Source: a virus | IMG/VR virus record: IMGVR_UViG_3300031669_000121 | Span: 1-35,543 of that record | Length of the DNA stretch: 35,543 nt | Reading direction: 5' to 3' (one strand) | Shown: positions 17,349-24,603 of the stretch, piece after piece | How positions within the stretch are numbered: the first letter of the stretch is position 1 | Layout: each line of letters opens with the position of its first letter | Notes under the pieces: generated by a model | Told to the model about the DNA's origin: nothing | Seen by the model: the letters and a program-made list of their open reading frames with translations, nothing else | Databases searched by the model: none | Program-made: the position numbers and the translations under genes

Positions 17349-18919
17349 TATTTATATGCCTCCCTTCTAAGTTTATCAATTCTACCAAAACTATTGTTTA
17401 AACTTTTACCAATTTCCTGATATTTCTTTTTAGTATGCTCAATAAGTGATGCATCTGGGAACGCATATGTGAGTGATAAGGCGTCGGCGCAATCAGGTGA
17501 TCGTATACCACGCTTCTTCATCTGTTCTTTGCCTTCTAGCTTAATTCTGTCTTTAGAGTCATTTAATGGCATCACTCCGCATAAATCAGCTTCTAGTTCA
17601 TCGCTATCAGGCAATTCGTATGGTTGATCTAATATATCAAGCTTCATTAGTCCCCACATCTCGCATCGCTTATTGTAATAAGTATTTTGATCGAGCGGCG
17701 TATTGCTGCCAAGGATTGATTTTACAATATCCTTACTATGGCCAAGGTCATATAGACGATCTCTTATTTCGGCGCCACCACCAGCCGGACTGCCATCTAA
17801 TACAACAGCATCTGGACTTTCATCTAAAATGATTCGATGAATAATGCTCGTGAGTTCAGTTGGCGTACGCTTACTATGAGTTTGCATCTTATAAACCTTT
17901 CTAGTTCTACGCCTTATGATCACAGTTCTATCATTACCAGTAGTTGAGCAGTCAATACCGATAATTAATCGTCCAATAGGTTCTACTTTGGATTTTCGTG
18001 CTATTTGAACACTAGATGGTGATATAAATGCTTCATCACCAGACATAATAAATGCTTCATTCGGCGTGCATGGATATTCAGACATGAAGGCTTTCATGCC
18101 ATCCATGCCACCAACAGATAGATCATTTATCTTGCTTCGACGCCAGTTTAATTGCTCTTTTGATAGTCCATACAAATGGACATACAATTCTTCTTGCTCA
18201 TCTAGTTTAAAGTCTTCTATTACTTTTTTTCTATATTCATCTTGCCAGAACCATGGAATGAATATGGGAATAAAATCTGATTGCCCAGCTTCTGCTAATT
18301 GCCATTGTTCATGAAAGTAGTTACTTGTTCCACGTGCTGTAGACTCGTGGATTATTTCAGTGCCATCATCATTCGGGACGGCTTGAAGTACGCCCTTTGC
18401 ATGTTCGTCTGCGTGAGGCCAATATGCTACTTCTGAGCCATGTAATAATTGGATAGTAGAAGATCTACCTACAGATTTGTTACCTGCTGTTCCGAGCTTA
18501 TATCCAGAATCAAGACCTGAGAATATCAGTTCTTTCGCATTCGACGCTTCGATATTAGGACGAATAATACTAGGGCAATGTTCATGGTATCGCTGAGCCA
18601 TTTCAAATAAATTATTAGTGGCATCATTATCATGAGTAAGAATAAAAGCGCGCATACCAAAACGATGTGTAACGCGCCAATAAAACCGACCCTCAATATA
18701 CGTACTGCAACCTTGTTGTCTACCTTTTAGTATGATTGCACGAACTCGACCAGTTTCTCTTTTTTGCTTTTCAATGCACTCATGTATATATTCCTGTGAT
18801 TTATTTAGAATAAATGACTGTATCTCGCCAGACTTGCTTCTTATCTTGAGACATTTCTTTGCATAATGAACAAAATCATCTCTTAAACGTCTGCGTATGC
18901 TTCGCTCTAATTCATCCAT
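17348..18919 (-). CDS. Terminase large subunit
   Basis: A 523-residue DNA-packaging motor (P22 gp2: 499). ATPase domain: Walker A-like GRQQGCST at residues 66-73, Walker B region STIQLLHGSEVAYW with the probable catalytic Glu163, and a coupling motif near 'HESTARGTSN' (191-200). Nuclease domain of RNase H fold: Asp323 in IIGIDCSTTGNDRT, Asp375 in AVVLDGSPAGGG and Asp476 in SPDCADALSLTYAF. It acts with the small subunit encoded at 21443-21880, unusually some 2.5 kb upstream and separated by nine small genes. Confidence 0.93.
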   Translation of the reverse strand: MDELERSIRRRLRDDFVHYAKKCLKIRSKSGEIQSFILNKSQEYIHECIEKQKRETGRVRAIILKGRQQGCSTYIEGRFYWRVTHRFGMRAFILTHDNDATNNLFEMAQRYHEHCPSIIRPNIEASNAKELIFSGLDSGYKLGTAGNKSVGRSSTIQLLHGSEVAYWPHADEHAKGVLQAVPNDDGTEIIHESTARGTSNYFHEQWQLAEAGQSDFIPIFIPWFWQDEYRKKVIEDFKLDEQEELYVHLYGLSKEQLNWRRSKINDLSVGGMDGMKAFMSEYPCTPNEAFIMSGDEAFISPSSVQIARKSKVEPIGRLIIGIDCSTTGNDRTVIIRRRTRKVYKMQTHSKRTPTELTSIIHRIILDESPDAVVLDGSPAGGGAEIRDRLYDLGHSKDIVKSILGSNTPLDQNTYYNKRCEMWGLMKLDILDQPYELPDSDELEADLCGVMPLNDSKDRIKLEGKEQMKKRGIRSPDCADALSLTYAFPDASLIEHTKKKYQEIGKSLNNSFGRIDKLRREAYK

Positions 18920-18941
18920 TAACTAGACCTTAATTTATATA

Positions 18942-19517
18942 TTATAAGTTTATCCAATCTGGTTTATTTCTATTAGTCCATTTAGTTTGTCTATCTTTAT
19001 TTCGTGAACTTAATTTTGAATAAATAATAGGTTTACTTGATAGCTTATGTTGATAATAACTTCGATATCTCATGAATACCGAATCAATCCCTTGTTCACA
19101 GTCGAATTGTTTAAATCCGTGTTTAAATATTGACGGCATTATGAGAGGAAAAGGCGGTGCATCTAAAAATTTATTGTTTTCAAACAAAGGGAAATCAGGA
19201 ATGTTATCTCTTGCCCATTCTAATATACATAAATATTTAATGTATCTTTGACTGCATGTATCATCACATAATATAAATAATCGTTTATCATATTCATCTT
19301 GACATATGAATCCATATTCAACTAACCGCATATGATTAACTTCACAATCTCTTGTCCATGAAACCCATTCATCTATTTCTTTTTCAAACTCGTCTTTTAC
19401 CATATGATGAACATTACATAGTACTTGACAAATATCCTTAATCTGCTTATCAAGGCTCTTATCATCTAAATATTGAGCTGATTTTTCTAGGTCTTCATCT
19501 AGTATATAAATGGTCAT
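18942..19517 (-). CDS. Conserved phage protein, pyrimidine-dimer-glycosylase-like family (uncertain)
   Basis: A 191-residue protein. I start at the ATG at 19517 (MTIYILDEDLEKSAQYLDDK), which overlaps the previous stop as ATGA; a TTG five codons earlier is less likely. The pattern 'IYILD.D..KSAQYL.DK.L.KQI', 'SWTRDCEVNHMRLVEYG', 'FPLIMP', 'YRSYYQHKLSS' and 'KWTNRNKPDWI' recalls a phage family often labelled as endonuclease V-like or of unknown function. No catalytic residue can be assigned with confidence. Confidence 0.5.
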   Translation of the reverse strand: MTIYILDEDLEKSAQYLDDKSLDKQIKDICQVLCNVHHMVKDEFEKEIDEWVSWTRDCEVNHMRLVEYGFICQDEYDKRLFILCDDTCSQRYIKYLCILEWARDNIPDFPLFENNKFLDAPPFPLIMPSIFKHGFKQFDCEQGIDSVFMRYRSYYQHKLSSKPIIYSKLSSRNKDRQTKWTNRNKPDWINL

Positions 19518-19654
19518 TTTATATTCATCCAATCTGATACGAAAAAAAGAACGGTAATAATTAATAATAAAGAACCAAGTATTATCTTGGCACTTGTAAT
19601 AGGCGTAAATAAGCTACATATAAACGCAATAAGAATCATATGATATATGTTCAT
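19514..19654 (-). CDS. Two-span membrane mini-protein
   Basis: Forty-six codons with start and stop both overlapping their neighbours (TAATG and ATGA). MNIYHMILIAFICSLFTPIT then SAKIILGSLLLIITVLFFVS and a short polar tail. Two hydrophobic segments (about residues 4-20 and 24-41) separated by a short turn, a holin-like or membrane-anchor layout. A lysis or superinfection role is possible but unproven. Confidence 0.6.
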   Translation of the reverse strand: MNIYHMILIAFICSLFTPITSAKIILGSLLLIITVLFFVSDWMNIK

Positions 19655-19986
19655 TAATCATCATCCTTTTTACAGCCATTTTTTACCCATTCAATAGCTT
19701 TTTGATGGCCTTCTTCGGCTTCTTTCCATGTTGAATAACGATCACAATAAATTTCATAACGAGAATCTTCGCTATTAAAAACCATTGTCTCAAACACTAA
19801 AGGGGCGCCATCCCAGAAATTATTATTTAATCCAAGCCATACAGTAGAAATTCTTTTATTATCAATTAAATCCTTAGCAACATGTTTTGTTTTTGTTCTA
19901 CTCATTTCTTCATATTGATCACTCCATTCTTCTGCGCTACATAATGAAACTGATTTATCTTTATTAAGTTTATAAAAATTAGACAT
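19654..19986 (-). CDS. Conserved phage protein of the 'STV.LGL....FETMVF' family
   Basis: A 110-residue protein. 'RISTVWLGLNNNFWDGAPLVFETMVFN' and 'RYSTWKEAEEGHQKAIEWV' closely match a widespread small phage family of unknown function (consensus STVFLGLDH...P.LFETMVFG...RY.TW.EAE.GH). It forms part of a tightly packed operon, overlapping its upstream neighbour by eight bases and its downstream neighbour by one. Confidence 0.7.
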   Translation of the reverse strand: MSNFYKLNKDKSVSLCSAEEWSDQYEEMSRTKTKHVAKDLIDNKRISTVWLGLNNNFWDGAPLVFETMVFNSEDSRYEIYCDRYSTWKEAEEGHQKAIEWVKNGCKKDDD

Positions 19987-20398
19987 TTTTTATTAATCCA
20001 TTTTCGATTAAGTAAATAAGCATTTTTGCACGAGAGTCTGCTTCTGTATCACCAATAATTATAACTTTAGGAGGTAAATTGAAATTATAAAAATATGCTG
20101 TTAACCATCTATTATTAATATCTTTACATATATCAATTTTTAAATCTTGTTTAGTAGGAGTTTCTGTAGGAATGATACTTGGAAGCATTGCGCCGAGTTC
20201 TGATGCTGTAAAGGCGGAATATCCAGATAGATTTTTAGGTTTACAATCTATTATTTTAGGAATTAAATCAGGACAATTTATATAGGTATGAGCTTTTTCT
20301 TCGCACACCCACCAATAAAACAAACTTTCTTGTTTAACTCCCAATTCTTCTAAGCGTTTTGATAATTCTAAATTACTAAATTGATCTTCTCTTTCCAT
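19979..20398 (-). CDS. Conserved phage protein (AFTASELG.MLP family)
   Basis: A 139-residue protein with 'LSKRLEELGVKQESLFYWW', 'YSAFTASELGAMLPSIIP' and a C-terminal 'DTEADSRAKMLIYLIENGLI'. These three blocks are those of a common phage hypothetical family. Function unknown. Coupled to the upstream gene by TAATG. Confidence 0.65.
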   Translation of the reverse strand: MEREDQFSNLELSKRLEELGVKQESLFYWWVCEEKAHTYINCPDLIPKIIDCKPKNLSGYSAFTASELGAMLPSIIPTETPTKQDLKIDICKDINNRWLTAYFYNFNLPPKVIIIGDTEADSRAKMLIYLIENGLIKNV

Positions 20399-20574
20399 TA
20401 ATCTCTACCTTTTTCAGAATATAGATGAAGTATAAAATATAAACAAGTCACAGAAATTGTTTGTAAAAAAGAATATTCAATATCGTATGTAAAAATATAA
20501 GAAAAAATTGGAAGAAGGTATATACTAAATAATATAAACATTTTATTAATTAAATTAGATTTCATCTCAATCAT
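20398..20574 (-). CDS. Membrane mini-protein
   Basis: Fifty-eight codons from an ATG at 20574 overlapping the previous stop (ATGA), with GAGGA just before. MIEMKSNLINKMFILFSIYL, LPIFSYIFTY and LQTISVTCLYFILHLY give two hydrophobic spans. Not recognised. Confidence 0.6.
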   Translation of the reverse strand: MIEMKSNLINKMFILFSIYLLPIFSYIFTYDIEYSFLQTISVTCLYFILHLYSEKGRD

Positions 20575-20765
20575 TCCTCTTCTATTTGATCTCTTTTATT
20601 GAACTCATTTTCCATCTTCTGCATTATCATATCTACAACCTGAGAGACGCGTTCATTTAATCCATTTATTTTTTCATGTAATTCATTGACTCTTTTATGG
20701 TTAGAATAGAGGTCACTAAATGTTAATAACCATGAAATTAATAAAAGAAAATATACAACAATCAT
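20571..20765 (-). CDS. Single-span membrane protein with coiled coil
   Basis: Sixty-four residues from the ATG at 20765, overlapping the stop of the Tad2-like gene (ATGA). MIVVYFLLLISWLLTFSDLY is a membrane segment with the start of the soluble part; the rest (HKRVNELHEKINGLNERVSQ, VVDMIMQKMENEFNKRDQ) is a coiled coil. Holin-accessory, spanin-like or membrane-anchored defence roles are possible. Not recognised. Confidence 0.6.
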   Translation of the reverse strand: MIVVYFLLLISWLLTFSDLYSNHKRVNELHEKINGLNERVSQVVDMIMQKMENEFNKRDQIEEE

Positions 20766-20947
20766 TCTACTATCTCCCAATCTTTGGATGAGAGAAAATC
20801 TGATAAAGTACAATAGACGGTATTATCTTTTCCAATAAGAATCCATAATTCATCGTATTTTTTTACATATTGGATTGAATAATCACTATTTATTCTTTTT
20901 AGCTTTTTTCCTTTTGATAAAAATGGTAATACTTCAGTAAATTTCAT
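20762..20947 (-). CDS. Tad2/DUF2829-like protein, copy 3
   Basis: Sixty-one residues: MKFTEVLPFLSKGKKLKRIN at the front, LWILIGKDNTVYCTLSDFLS in the middle and KDWEIVE at the end. The front 'F.EVLPFL.KGKK.KR' and the 'DWEIVE' end match the DUF2829 family, now named after Thoeris anti-defence 2 (Tad2), which binds cyclic ADP-ribose-type and other nucleotide signals. Closest to copy 2 (about half identical by eye). The ATG is taken at 20947, overlapping copy 2's stop. Anti-defence function is inferred from the family only. Confidence 0.55.
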   Translation of the reverse strand: MKFTEVLPFLSKGKKLKRINSDYSIQYVKKYDELWILIGKDNTVYCTLSDFLSSKDWEIVE

Positions 20948-21138
20948 TATTCTACTATCTCCCAATCTTCTGATAAGATGAAATCTGAAAATGAGCAAAA
21001 AAGTGGACTGTTATTATCTTTTCCGCCAACAATCCAAATTTCGTAATCTGTATCAACATATTCAAGAGCAAAATCATCTTGCTCTCTTTTTATTTTTTTA
21101 CCCTGCATTAAAAATGGCAATACTTCGATAAATTCCAT
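20947..21138 (-). CDS. Tad2/DUF2829-like protein, copy 2
   Basis: Sixty-three residues: MEFIEVLPFLMQGKKIKREQ, IWIVGGKDNNSPLFCSFSDF and ILSEDWEIVE. Same framework as the neighbours: N-terminal helix 'F.E.LPFL..GKK..R', central strands with IW[IL]xxGKDN, and C-terminal DWEIVE. The ATG (21138) overlaps the stop of copy 1. The GGGAG that serves it lies inside the codons for the DWE of copy 1. Shorter than SPO1 Tad2 (about 90 residues), so the ligand site may be incomplete. Confidence 0.55.
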   Translation of the reverse strand: MEFIEVLPFLMQGKKIKREQDDFALEYVDTDYEIWIVGGKDNNSPLFCSFSDFILSEDWEIVE

Positions 21139-21443
21139 TATTCTACCAACTCCCAATCATCACGCATCAATAAAAGTAAGTTTATCTGTGGCAAATGTCC
21201 ATGCTTACAAGGTTTATCCCAATCTTTTGGAAGTTTATCAAGAGAGCCAATTCCCATGTCGTCATGTTTTCTTTCACTTTTCATCCACACAATGCTCATT
21301 GGCATTTCCCATACATTGATTGGTTCGGATATATCAGGATGTAATGAAACTCTACAAGCCATATAATATTCATCTTCTGGCATTGATGGATGACGAATTT
21401 TTTTACCTTTACGCATAAGTGCTAAAGCTTCTTCAAATATCAT
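21138..21443 (-). CDS. Tad2/DUF2829-like protein, copy 1
   Basis: A 101-residue protein with the fullest family pattern: MIFEEALALMRKGKKIRHPS at the front, a central 'MPMSIVWMKSERK' strand pair, and 'LPQINLLLLMRDDWELVE' at the end, where DUF2829 proteins have 'W..S..DLLA.DWE'. Tad2 proteins of this family sequester immune signalling nucleotides of Thoeris and some CBASS systems. The ATG overlaps the small-terminase stop (TAATG). Function is inferred; ligand residues were not checked. Confidence 0.62.
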   Translation of the reverse strand: MIFEEALALMRKGKKIRHPSMPEDEYYMACRVSLHPDISEPINVWEMPMSIVWMKSERKHDDMGIGSLDKLPKDWDKPCKHGHLPQINLLLLMRDDWELVE

Positions 21444-21880
21444 TATTCAAGTTCCTTAAGCGCGTCTTCAGGCCTGATAGTTGCATCAATATGTGTTTTA
21501 TCACCATAGATACGAGGTGCTAGTTTAGAAGCAAGCCATTTTCTTGTATCTATTCTCAAACGTGAACGATTGATATATTCAGCATTACAAACCACATTTC
21601 CAGCCTCCGAAATTATATCATCTTTGTAAATATTATCAGCAATATCAATGCATTCATCGACAAGTAATTCTACTTGTTGCTTCTTTGCTTCCTCGTACTT
21701 GTAGCGAAACTCTTCATGTTTCCAACGCCATCTTAAAATAACTTGTCTGCATGGCCAATGCTTGTTTTCTTTGCAAAGCGTAATTAATCCTTTATTGCTT
21801 GTTGCAATTGCATCAACAATTTCATCTGCAAGTTCATCATTATAATCGGTAGGCCTACCCGTCTTTATTTTTTCTGGCAT
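21443..21880 (-). CDS. Terminase small subunit
   Basis: A 145-residue DNA-recognition subunit for packaging. 'KIKTGRPTDYNDELADEIVD', a helix-turn-helix-like 'GLITLCKENKHWPCRQVILRW' and the C-terminal 'NRSRLRIDTRKWLASKLAPRIYGDK' are characteristic of the terminase small subunits that pair with P22/Sf6-type large subunits. The small subunit binds pac, which in P22 lies in this gene; no pac can be identified here by eye. It precedes the Tad2-like genes with a one-base overlap. Confidence 0.88.
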   Translation of the reverse strand: MPEKIKTGRPTDYNDELADEIVDAIATSNKGLITLCKENKHWPCRQVILRWRWKHEEFRYKYEEAKKQQVELLVDECIDIADNIYKDDIISEAGNVVCNAEYINRSRLRIDTRKWLASKLAPRIYGDKTHIDATIRPEDALKELE

Positions 21881-21883
21881 TAT

Positions 21884-22180
21884 TTACTCCTTCTTTTTTT
21901 TCTCTGTATTTTTTGACTTATCATCTTTTTCTATTTTCTTTAGCTCTTCATCGAATAGTTCTTTTGCTTTTTCATCGCTTATAGATGAGTCCAATGATTT
22001 AATTTGATCTATGGCTTTATTATAGCTTTCAGAGCTTTTTACTTCTAAGTATTCAATATCATCTATAGCTTCTTCTACCTTTCCTTTGCCGTTGCAATTG
22101 TGACAATCGCATTGAATCATGCCAATTCCCATCACAATACCGCTTCCAGCGCATTGAATACATTTCTTAACATTTTTCAT
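21884..22180 (-). CDS. DnaJ-type zinc-finger small protein
   Basis: A 98-residue protein whose first 35 residues carry two CxxCxGxG-like units: CIQCAGSG (residues 7-14) and CHNCNGKG (26-33), the zinc-binding repeat of DnaJ. The remainder is an acidic then Lys-rich helix (KELFDEELKKIEKDD, NTEKKKKE). There is no J domain, so not a co-chaperone by itself. It is the first gene of the leftward block. Confidence 0.65.
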   Translation of the reverse strand: MKNVKKCIQCAGSGIVMGIGMIQCDCHNCNGKGKVEEAIDDIEYLEVKSSESYNKAIDQIKSLDSSISDEKAKELFDEELKKIEKDDKSKNTEKKKKE

Positions 22181-22211
22181 TTTTATACCCTTCCTTGGTT
22201 AATGATAATTT

Positions 22212-22217
22212 ATTATA
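22212..22217 (-). promoter_or_regulatory. Candidate -10 element for the leftward block
   Basis: On the minus strand TATAAT (22217-22212) lies 32 bases before the ATG of the zinc-finger gene. No convincing -35 box is visible at 17 bases, so the promoter may need an activator, as late promoters often do. Confidence 0.35.
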
Positions 22218-22253
22218 CACATAAAAATATTATATAAAAGTGTTGTAAAATTG

Positions 22254-22282
22254 TTGACGACGCATCCCGCTGGGGATACGAT
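22254..22282 (+). promoter_or_regulatory. Sigma70-type promoter for the 22322-23181 genes
   Basis: TTGACG (22254-22259), 17-base spacer, TACGAT (22277-22282), 40 bases before the first rightward ATG. The spacer contains the small dyad ATCCC/GGGAT (22264-22268 and 22272-22276), a possible operator. Confidence 0.5.
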
Positions 22283-22321
22283 GATCTTATACACTAACTA
22301 AAAAACTACGGAGAATATGAA

Positions 22322-22507
22322 ATGAAATATGTTAAACAAACTAAAGACGATATAGCGCTTATGACACAACAATCATATCGTCAAGCATTAGTGGATACTA
22401 GGATCATAATAAATAAAATGCTTTTATTAAGCATAGAAACCTATGATAAACAAATTGAATCACTAATTAAAAATATGGAGACTAAAAGAGATGATTCTGA
22501 TGATTGA
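22322..22507 (+). CDS. Small helical hypothetical protein
   Basis: Sixty-one residues, MKYVKQTKDDIALMTQQSYR onward, helical and charged; GGAG is nine bases upstream. First gene of a four-gene rightward set under the promoter at 22254. Not recognised. Confidence 0.55.
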   Translation: MKYVKQTKDDIALMTQQSYRQALVDTRIIINKMLLLSIETYDKQIESLIKNMETKRDDSDD

Positions 22508-22553
22508 AATTTATTAATCCTTACATAATCCCACTAGCCATGGAGTATGAAAA

Positions 22554-22805
22554 ATGAATGAATCAAAGCCATATGTAGGAATGCCTGTTACTTATTGCAT
22601 AGATTGTAATCAATGGGGCGGTATCATTATAGAAATTTCAAATAATAAGAAAGTTTTAACTGTTCAAGAAGTAGACGGAAGCATTTATTATGCTTCTCTT
22701 CGAAAAAATGGACAGTATAAACCGCGTGGCAAAAAATGCTCTTACATACTACTTGGACGAGCTATTACAAAGTTAGATAAAAATATTTGTGGATTTTTTG
22801 TTTAA
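22554..22805 (+). CDS. Conserved phage protein (VGMP...LRK.G.... G.R family)
   Basis: Eighty-three residues. 'YVGMPVTYCIDCNQWGGIII' and 'YYASLRKNGQYKPRGKK..YILLGRAITKLDK' match a common small phage family of unknown function (P.VGMPAT......T.....LRK.G.W...G.....L.IG.R). Leader sequence CTAGCCATGGAG precedes it, closely like the leader of the gene at 31895. Confidence 0.6.
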   Translation: MNESKPYVGMPVTYCIDCNQWGGIIIEISNNKKVLTVQEVDGSIYYASLRKNGQYKPRGKKCSYILLGRAITKLDKNICGFFV

Positions 22806-22828
22806 AAATATTAAAAAGGAATCATGAA

Positions 22829-22981
22829 ATGAAAATTTATACATTTGTGGATAATAGAGAAATTGATATGTATGAAGATTTTAAATTATTTAAAAATTTA
22901 GAAGATGCAGAAAAAATGAGAGAAGCGATGAAAGACGAAAAAGAGCATTTTTTTATACATCAGGTTGAGGTAATTGAATAA
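22829..22981 (+). CDS. Small hypothetical protein
   Basis: Fifty residues from ATG 22829 (AAGGA eight bases upstream): MKIYTFVDNREIDMYEDFKL, FKNLEDAEKMREAMKDEKEH, FFIHQVEVIE. An alpha-beta mini-domain. Its stop overlaps the next ATG (TAATG). Not recognised. Confidence 0.55.
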   Translation: MKIYTFVDNREIDMYEDFKLFKNLEDAEKMREAMKDEKEHFFIHQVEVIE

Positions 22982-23181
22982 TGATCACATCAAAAGCGCA
23001 GACAGCTTTAAGATTAACAAAAGAAGACATCAAATGTATTGATGAACTAATGAATCATTTTGGTGAAAATAGAACGGATATTATAAAAAGAGGCATTACA
23101 CTTTTGCATTACATTATTTTTACAAAAAATAATCATCCCCCAATCGATCATCTCATTCAAGTTAATAAAAAGGAGGAATGA
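22981..23181 (+). CDS. Ribbon-helix-helix-type DNA-binding protein
   Basis: Sixty-six residues: 'QTALRLTKEDIKCIDELMNHFGENRTDIIKRGITLLHYII' in outline fits the strand-helix-turn-helix of CopG/MetJ-type regulators (LRLT..D...ID.L...FG.NRTD.I..GI). Likely a small repressor. It ends one base before the convergent holin-candidate gene, with no terminator visible between them. Confidence 0.55.
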   Translation: MITSKAQTALRLTKEDIKCIDELMNHFGENRTDIIKRGITLLHYIIFTKNNHPPIDHLIQVNKKEE

Positions 23182-23182
23182 T

Positions 23183-23479
23183 TTATTTGCTTGTATCCCA
23201 GCTAACGTCAATAGATGCCTTTATATTAGATAAGCGAGAGACAGAAAGAGCAGACATTAGCCACGGCAAATGATTCTGCTCGACTGTCTTAATAATGTCT
23301 TTTGCATTTTCATTGCTTGCTATTTTTGATACCACATCGTTCACATCCCCTGGATTTGCATCAAAAGCTTTACAAAGAACATTAATAACAATACCAGCAA
23401 TCGGCGAACCTAGAGCGCCTGCAATGATGGGGGAAGCATTCTCAATTATAGGTAATATCTGACTCAGGATGTGAATCAT
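23183..23479 (-). CDS. Candidate holin (hydrophobic, beside lysozyme)
   Basis: A 98-residue protein with a hydrophobic Gly/Pro-containing front (ILPIIENASPIIAGALGSPI, AGIVINVLCKAFDANPGDVN) reminiscent of the 'three-TM holin' family, and a second weaker hydrophobic patch (LPWLMSALSV). The expected third membrane span is not clear. The start overlaps the lysozyme stop (ATGA), so the pair forms a lysis cassette. An alternative is a membrane-associated lysis regulator. Confidence 0.45.
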   Translation of the reverse strand: MIHILSQILPIIENASPIIAGALGSPIAGIVINVLCKAFDANPGDVNDVVSKIASNENAKDIIKTVEQNHLPWLMSALSVSRLSNIKASIDVSWDTSK

Positions 23480-23892
23480 AGTTCATTACTCCTCATAATA
23501 TACGCATCTTCCACGGCTCTCTCATGAGCTATCTTAGAATTAATAATTTCATTTGCTGCTGTGTCGTAATCATTTTTTTCTAATGCAGTTAACATTTTTT
23601 TAAACTGAAGGAGCCCATTCACCCCGCAGTTAAAACACAAATCTATTAAAACGGCTTTGCGAGGAACACTTAAATATTTGTAAAAATGTAATAAAGAATC
23701 TAGCTTAGTAACAAAAAAAGTAACGTCTTCTTCACAAGTTAAAGAAGCGATATTGAATGACATACCATTAGCTTGTAAGTTGTGACCAAAGCCTATTGTC
23801 AAATTTCCCTTGATATCTGGATAAATAAATTGTTTATATCGCTCGTGTTTCTTGACCAAATTTACAGCTTTTTCTAAGTCTGAGGGTATCAT
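23476..23892 (-). CDS. Endolysin, T4-type lysozyme (GH24)
   Basis: A 138-residue muramidase that cuts peptidoglycan. With the start at MIPSDLEKAV (ATG 23892, AGGA eight bases upstream) the catalytic triad is Glu17, Asp26 and Thr32 in KKHERYKQF...YPDIKGNLTIGFGH, with exactly the E-8-D-5-T spacing of T4 lysozyme. A second signature is LIDLCFNCGVNGLLQFKKML. There is no signal peptide or SAR anchor, so it needs a holin. The N-terminus overlaps the upstream zinc-ribbon gene by 59 bases. Confidence 0.92.
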   Translation of the reverse strand: MIPSDLEKAVNLVKKHERYKQFIYPDIKGNLTIGFGHNLQANGMSFNIASLTCEEDVTFFVTKLDSLLHFYKYLSVPRKAVLIDLCFNCGVNGLLQFKKMLTALEKNDYDTAANEIINSKIAHERAVEDAYIMRSNEL

Positions 23893-24043
23893 TAGCATCA
23901 TCCTTTTCTAGTCTGTTAAAGATAATTGAACTCGTATCTAATCTTGATGAATCAATTGTATTACAATGTATATGACATGAATTACACACATAATAATCAT
24001 GAATTACGTGAACAGACGATTTACAACAACGACTCACTAACAT
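23834..24043 (-). CDS. Zinc-ribbon small protein
   Basis: Sixty-nine residues from ATG 24043 (AAAGG upstream): MLVSRCCKSSVHVIHDYYVC then NSCHIHCNT. Two Cys pairs (CC near residue 6, CNSCHIHC near 20-27) suggest one zinc site. The basic C-terminal part overlaps the lysozyme start in another frame. A common phage mini-gene type; function unknown. Confidence 0.55.
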   Translation of the reverse strand: MLVSRCCKSSVHVIHDYYVCNSCHIHCNTIDSSRLDTSSIIFNRLEKDDANDTLRLRKSCKFGQETRAI

Positions 24044-24062
24044 TTTTTTACCTTTATTTTTT

Positions 24063-24467
24063 TTAAACAATACGAAGCTTATTGATAAATATTTCAAGTT
24101 TTCCATCCTTTACTTTGTCCAATTTTTCAACATAAAGTTGAATTATTTGAGAGTCATTCTCATAAACTTGAGCAAATTGTAGTGCGTCTAAAGTTGCCTT
24201 TAAGATGTTGTCGATGTCGCGAATACGGTCATCTGGGGGGTAAACATTTATTGCGACGCCTATTTTTTCTTTTCCAAAAGATACATTTCTGTATGAGATA
24301 CTATCTTTCACTGCATTACATACTAATGCCTTAAAAGTTTTTATGTAAGGGTTTGAATATAATCCATTTTTTCCAGTTTTCCAGTAGGAATTAACGGTTA
24401 TTTTTTTGGGGTATGGCAATATAGCAAAAAAATCATATTTTTTAGTTGAAATAATGGTGCTAAGCAT
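24063..24467 (-). CDS. rusA: RusA-type Holliday junction resolvase
   Basis: A 134-residue endonuclease from ATG 24467 (AAAGGA six bases upstream; the GTG five codons earlier would place that site inside the gene). Active-site block 'YPPDDRIRDIDNILKATLDAL' has Asp84, Asp86, Asn87 and Lys90, the family DxDN..K, followed by 'YENDSQIIQLYVEK' with Asp105. It resolves recombination branches before packaging, complementing the Sak4/SSB pair encoded on the plus strand. First gene of the lysis-side leftward operon. Confidence 0.88.
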   Translation of the reverse strand: MLSTIISTKKYDFFAILPYPKKITVNSYWKTGKNGLYSNPYIKTFKALVCNAVKDSISYRNVSFGKEKIGVAINVYPPDDRIRDIDNILKATLDALQFAQVYENDSQIIQLYVEKLDKVKDGKLEIFINKLRIV

Positions 24468-24569
24468 GTGAAATCCTTTCACAGTTATGATTACATGTCA
24501 TTCATTGACCTAATAAGCATTAAATTGTTTCACATAGAACAATATTTATCAAATATTTTAAATGATATA

Positions 24570-24597
24570 TTGAAAAATATCTTTCTATGCGTATAAT
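24570..24597 (+). promoter_or_regulatory. Sigma70-type promoter of the structured RNA and tRNA-Asn
   Basis: TTGAAA (24570-24575), 16-base spacer, TATAAT (24592-24597). The predicted start near 24604 is just where the run of RNA stems begins. No RBS or ORF follows for about 460 bases. Confidence 0.7.
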
Positions 24598-24603
24598 TTA
24601 TAC

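Noticed and set aside
19514-19532. TTG start five codons upstream for the 191-residue protein
   Set aside because: The ATG at 19517 forms an ATGA overlap with the preceding mini-gene, the pattern used throughout this operon.
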